A stretch of DNA of 12,082 bases from Pleurotus djamor (taxonomy: Eukaryota > Basidiomycota > Agaricomycetes > Agaricales > Pleurotaceae), in assembly GCA_029747585.1 (NCBI GenBank), contig JAPEVF010001234.1, positions 1-12,082 of the forward strand, given 5' to 3'. Below, piece after piece: positions 8,514-12,082 of this stretch. How positions within the stretch are numbered: position 1 is the stretch's first letter; every line of letters starts with the position of its first letter. The notes under the pieces are model-generated. The model was not told the DNA's origin. It ran no database searches and saw only the letters and a list, made by a program, of their open reading frames with translations. Made by a program: the position numbers and the translations under genes.

Positions 8514-8521
8514 TCACGTGA
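8514..8521. promoter_or_regulatory. TCACGTGA palindrome (E-box type)
   Basis: A perfect 8-bp palindrome with CACGTG core, about 457 bp upstream of the Atg22-like ATG. This is the extended site bound by Cbf1/TFEB-type bHLH factors. A single site can arise by chance, so a regulatory role is inference. Confidence 0.3.
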
Positions 8522-8689
8522 CAGAAGGGGGGACGTTCACGCGGACCTGTGGACCTTCGGGGACTCCTTCTTCAGATCCTTCCTATTACCTTCCTCGTAG
8601 GTCCCGTCCGACATACAACCCAAAAGCTGAACAACTGGCTGGGTTTCTACGGTTCATAATAATAATGTGTGTTCGCTGTCTAGATTTAC

Positions 8690-8705
8690 TTATTTATTTA
8701 TTTTT
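8690..8705 (+). repeat. Short AT-rich TTTA run
   Basis: About three TTTA units ending in five T, in a gene-free stretch. It is a simple low-complexity run with no evident role. Confidence 0.5.
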
Positions 8706-9733
8706 CGAACTAGAATATGAGTTCACGGCAAGCTGCGACAGTTACCAGTAACTGCTTGGACTCGGGATGTTTTCTCCATCCAAACTTATGCTTCGGACCC
8801 GGGAATCTGCGAAACGCGAATTGCGCCAAGTTCAAGTTGGACAATGCGCCAGGTTTGGCTTTTCTCTTAGTTTCGCATCTTTCCGCCTAATTAGGTTCTC
8901 AAAGCAACTCGCTAAAGATTGTTGGCGTACTCCCCGTTCAGATCACCATTGTCGTTGCTTGCCTCAGAAAAACAGTTTCCGTGGAGTTGAAACTTATTTT
9001 CTTCAGTGTTTCTCAGTTCAGGCACCCTGTCAGACCTTCAGGGAAGATACGCCTAGCCGGCCACGCGGAAATCACGATCTCCGGTTCATCATCTTCAGCC
9101 ACAACACAGCTGATGAGTCTCCCCGAGACTTGCGTCCGTGTGGTGGGTATTTCTTCCCTTCGTATCCGTGACCTACTCAGAGTCTCAATTACAGTTCTAC
9201 TGTCCGTGCTTATCAGGCGCGCAATATCAGATTTGCAAAATTTATTATTGGATCACTCTTGGCCTCCGAATCGATATCATTATCTGCATAACCGTAACTA
9301 TGCATGTTCTGGCGCTCTGGGGCATGTTCCATTCGTAATTTGACGGAATCATCTTGCTACAGCTTCCTACGCGCCTTTTTGTTGACTTCTGGTCTCCTTC
9401 AGGCCTTGAGTAGCTCTGATCTTCGTTCTGAACTATGCAGGATGAGAACGTGCTAAAGGAAAGAACCGGGTTTGTCCCTGAAAGTTGGCCCTTGCACGCC
9501 TATCCTGAGGCCTGCCAGGATCGGCAAAATTATCGGCCCCTTTGCTCCTTGATGCAGAAACATACATAAGACATCATATCTACAAACTAGGCCGAATCCC
9601 TTCCTTCCAATCATCCTGCCTGTACAAATTTCCCCATCTTTGATCCCGCCTCCCATCGACCGCTTCTTTCATTGTAGACATTGTGGATCACTCCACCCAC
9701 GACTCTTTTCGCCGTTCTCACCCAGCCATCCTC

Positions 9734-9740
9734 TATTTTA
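9734..9740 (+). promoter_or_regulatory. TATA-like element upstream of DUF6534 copy 2
   Basis: TATTTTA about 106 bp before the ATG at 9846, followed by a pyrimidine-rich leader. The spacing is close to that of the TATA-like element of copy 1. Confidence 0.35.
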
Positions 9741-9845
9741 ACTTCGACACCGCCTCTCTCACAGAGGTATATCTTCCTCCCAGCTCCTCTATGGACCGTA
9801 TAATTCTGGGAAATCAACAAAGACCCTCCTGTTGACTCGCCAACC

Positions 9846-11409
9846 ATGTCTTCGTCTTCCCCCTTCCAAATCACCGCCAGCGTCGCCGCAATGGAAATTG
9901 GCATCGTCGCGTCCAGTTTTCTATTCGGAATCGTAACGCTACAAGCTTGGATATACTTCTCCAGCTATCCGAAAGATAGGAAGCGTTTGAAGGCGCTGGC
10001 TGCCGCTTTGTGGTGAGCCGTTTACGCCGATCATACTTATTACCCCATCCTTGACCACTCCGGTCGGTAGGCTTCTCGAGTTTGCCCATATGATCTGTGT
10101 CGGGCATTTACTCTACGAAGGAACGATCGGAACATACAAGGATCAGCAACATCTCATGTTTGAGAATCCCCCAGCTGACATTGACTTGGCGATATTGTTT
10201 TCTGGGATGACCGGTTGTCTTGTACAGGTGCGTTGACTAGCTTCCTCAGTTTGAGCCGTCGCCCATGGTCGCTCTTCTTTGATGCAGGCGTACTTCGCCG
10301 ATCGAGTTCGAAGGTTCACGAAGCGACTGTGGCTACCCATCTTCCTATGGTTTCTGATCTTCCTGACCATGCTCGGGACCATCGCCGTCTGCATCGTCTC
10401 CTTCACAAGCGGCCTTCAAAACTTCACTGAGAATTGGGGATGGGTTTCGACCGCTAGTTGGGTGCTTTCGGCAGTCATTGACTCCACGATAGCCTGCTGT
10501 CTAGCGTGGGCCCTTCTCCGCCATCGACAATCGGCTCTTCAATTGTACGTTTGCCTGTTCCTCTCGCCCACGCACCGTTATCTTGACCTCTACCGCCAGC
10601 TCGCACAATTTGATTGACAAAATCATATTGATGACCATAAGTCAGTACCCTTAGTCCGTCGGCATTTCCGTTTTGTTAAATATCTCAATCGCAGGTACCG
10701 GTGCCCTAACGAGGTATCCTTATCTTCGCACCCTCGAATATACTCCACAGGCAACTCACCCTAAATTCTTTTCCAGTGTCTTCGACATCGTTACTGCCAT
10801 ATGTGTACGTCTTAGCACGGTCGTCTTACTCCCTTGGCTTGACTAAATGAATCTCCAATAGTTCCTCGTGATGCCCTACAAATGTGCGTTCCGAACTCAC
10901 CTTCCAACCCGGATCGCCTGACCAGATTCCTTGGTATCTTAGTGATCTATCTTGGACTTTACATCTGTATCGCCCGTAGTGAGTACTTCAATTTTCTGCT
11001 GTTACCCTAGTCACTAACAATGGTTACAGTATACGCCAACTCATTTTACGTCTCGTTCGTACCATCTCCTCTCAACCTTCTGCCATTTCCCCTGCTTACC
11101 GCCTCTTCTTCACTATCAGCCTCAACGCTAGAAACGGTTTCCGCCATAACGAAACCAACAACGCACATACCCATACCTTCAAGTTCGCCACCAGCGCTCA
11201 AAGCAATTCAACCAATACCACCACCACCGCATCGATACCAGGTCAGTCTAGCTCAACATGTGAAATCATCTCCGGTATCCTTAAGCTCATCCCTCCATTT
11301 TTCGTTGCATCTAGGGCTGGCCCACGACGACCGATCAAACCCTTTGATCGAGTTGAAAGACGTTCCACTCGACTCGACCACACCGAGTCGAACCACGACT
11401 ACCGTCTGA
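9846..11409 (+). CDS. DUF6534-family seven-transmembrane protein, copy 2
   Basis: Reconstructed 322-aa protein. Exons: 9846-10012, 10071-10227, 10288-10544, 10600-10640, 10695-10713, 10777-10804, 10862-10883, 10943-10978, 11030-11054, 11120-11241, 11315-11409 (969 nt in frame). Seven hydrophobic segments match copy 1 in place and length; ASVAAMEIGIVASSFLFG begins the first (from about residue 11). The family stretch LIDKIILMTISTGALTSVFD runs from about 198, and VSLNAR closes the core. The tail is Asn/Thr-rich (NSTNTTTT) and ends TTTTV; it shares only the last intron position with copy 1's tail. The ATG has adenine at -3, a good context. The donor at 11055 is GTTCGT, weaker than the rest but at the same place as in copy 1. 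Function is unknown; its proximity to copy 1 indicates local duplication. Confidence 0.9.
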
Positions 11410-11769
11410 AATCCTTTTCTCTTATCCGTCCCACTTCGCTTTTTTGTCGGGTGGTTGGGTGCTTCTTTCGTTGTCTATATTTACTCTACATTCGCGTTCG
11501 CNTTTGGGTTTCTTCCTTGCTTTTTCATTGGACGTTCACTATACATGCATTACACATCTTTCTTTGCTATCTTCGTGCACATATCCCTTCTCATCCCATC
11601 TTGTATGTAGCAATAACCGTCAGTACCTCAGTCCCTCACAATAATAGAATTGTTAAGCTCCAATTCAAGTCTAGAATATAGCAACCCTGGAAGAGACCTC
11701 CGAATCATACACTAAGAGCAGGTTTATATACCATAGCACTTCATATCAGTACAAGCACAGAGCAACCAA
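11410..11769. other. Convergent intergenic region with an ambiguous base
   Basis: 360 bp between the stops of DUF6534 copy 2 and the TAF4-like gene. It is T-rich on the plus strand after 11410, in keeping with a 3' untranslated region, and contains AATAATAGAATT near 11640. An N sits at 11502. Frames at 11444-11644 and 11451-11681 are T-rich translation artefacts with no domain. Confidence 0.6.
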
Positions 11770-12082
11770 TCAAACATATATCCGCGCAGCACCTCGCCCG
11801 CCTCCATGGCCTCGTTCCTTCTCGACGACGAACATCGCATCACGGAGAGTCACAGTCGTCCGCGTGTCTTCCTCTGTTGGCGTAGGTGTGGTGTTTGACG
11901 TGGACTTCTTGGTGGAAACGTAGGGACGAGCCCATGAGCCACCGGAGGTTCCCGTTGCAGGTACTGTCGTAGTCGCCGACGTGCTTGTGGACGCGGATGC
12001 GGTTGATGTGCTTGCCGGAGTGGCAGTCTTCGGTTTCGCTGGAGAACTACTAGCCGCCGTCATCCAAGCGTACTTTCCACCC
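11770..12082 (-). CDS. TAF4: TAF4-like TFIID subunit, C-terminal end (gene continues beyond the right edge)
   Basis: The last 103 codons of a frame open to the right edge; TGA at 11770-11772. TAF4 is a TFIID subunit that pairs with TAF12 through a histone fold and stabilises the core complex. What is seen: GGKYAWM at the edge; a linker of about 60 residues rich in Ser, Thr, Ala and Pro; WARPYV; then TTVTLRDAMFVVEKERGHG and a short GGGRGAARIYV end. The VTLRDAMFVVEKER block corresponds to the C-terminal VNLRDLIFCLENER block of animal TAF4. The ATG at 12063 is internal, since the frame continues upstream. The histone fold itself is outside the window, so the call rests on the terminal blocks only. 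It converges with DUF6534 copy 2. Confidence 0.78.
   Translation of the reverse strand, partial: GGKYAWMTAASSSPAKPKTATPASTSTASASTSTSATTTVPATGTSGGSWARPYVSTKKSTSNTTPTPTEEDTRTTVTLRDAMFVVEKERGHGGGRGAARIYV

Larger units (their letters stand above)
8058..9845. other. Gene-free divergent intergenic region
   Basis: About 1.8 kb between the Atg22-like start and the DUF6534 copy 2 start. I found no convincing gene: frames at 8518-8751, 8767-9171, 8981-9343 and 9453-9656 have no recognisable domain or splice-linked continuation. Sites worth noting are TATAAAAA on the plus strand (8307-8314), GATAAG (8422-8427), TCACGTGA (8514-8521), a short TTTA run (8690-8705) and TATTTTA (9734-9740). The last 150 bp are pyrimidine-rich, as is common before fungal start codons. 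Confidence 0.6.

Noticed and set aside
8767..9343. Overlapping plus-strand frames of 134 and 120 codons in the gene-free region.
   Set aside because: They are Arg/Ser-rich with no recognisable domain, no signal or membrane pattern and no splice continuation. They are most likely chance frames.
9138..9420. Hydrophobic stretch (IDIIICITVTMHVLALW) followed in another frame by FLRAFLLTSGLLQAL, loosely like the fifth and sixth spans of DUF6534 proteins; a possible eroded third copy.
   Set aside because: The two parts are in different frames, no splice pair joins them well, and flanking DNA shows no further family blocks. A translated search of 9000-9500 against DUF6534 proteins would decide: a significant multi-block hit would support a relic, none would refute it.
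9611..9904. Minus-strand 97-codon frame over the promoter and first exon of DUF6534 copy 2.
   Set aside because: It is antisense to a well-supported exon and shows no domain.
11020..11241. Reading straight through 11055-11119 in copy 2 as coding (Ser/Leu/Pro-rich).
   Set aside because: The paralogue has an intron at the same place. Splicing GTTCGT..CAG joins into the conserved VSLNAR and keeps the frame.
1..12082. Mobile elements, tRNA genes, CRISPR arrays and a bacterial-type operon.
   Set aside because: I saw no terminal repeats with a transposase, no tRNA box pair and no spaced repeats. Gene structure is plainly eukaryotic. A repeat-library search and a tRNA scan would be decisive.

Overview
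The window looks like chromosomal DNA from a basidiomycete mushroom-type fungus (Agaricomycetes is the best guess). Coding sequence is broken by many 48-83 nt GT..AG introns (one of 118 nt). Two genes belong to the DUF6534 seven-transmembrane family, which I know mainly from Agaricomycetes. The other genes (NUP188, TAF4, an Atg22-like transporter, a long amidase) are typical fungal genes. Introns were placed by hand from splice signals, reading-frame continuity and, for the paralogue pair, gene-to-gene comparison. No mobile element, RNA gene, CRISPR array, toxin or virus was recognised.

Layout: (1) 1-1075, minus: 5' part of a NUP188-like nuclear pore gene that runs off the left edge; one ambiguous base (N at 581) falsely breaks its frame. 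(2) 1198-3210, minus: a secreted or secretory-pathway amidase-signature enzyme with an extra N-terminal region. (3) 3211-3673: divergent promoter. (4) 3674-5267, plus: DUF6534 copy 1, 12 exons, 320 aa. (5) 5501-8057, minus: Atg22-like vacuolar effluxer, 14 exons, 565 aa. (6) 8058-9845: gene-free divergent intergenic region of about 1.8 kb. (7) 9846-11409, plus: DUF6534 copy 2, 11 exons, 322 aa. (8) 11410-11769: convergent gap with a second N (11502). (9) 11770-12082, minus: C-terminal end of a TAF4-like TFIID subunit.

The most informative structure is the paralogue pair around the Atg22-like gene. The first 752 coding bases of both copies align without an indel, with about 158 of 255 residues identical by hand count. 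Every intron position matches except one extra intron in copy 1, which creates a 14-nt exon. Copy 1 also carries a perfect 13-nt tandem duplication that appears to have bypassed an older stop codon. Two other genes contain introns that are multiples of three and have no stop codon, so simple ORF calling reads straight through them.

There is no operon logic, as expected for a fungus. The amidase and DUF6534 copy 1 share a divergent promoter, DUF6534 copy 1 and the Atg22-like gene converge, and the Atg22-like gene and copy 2 diverge. A shared role for the DUF6534 proteins and the vacuolar effluxer cannot be read from the sequence. I see no convincing new biological system here; the interest lies in gene structure and paralogue evolution.
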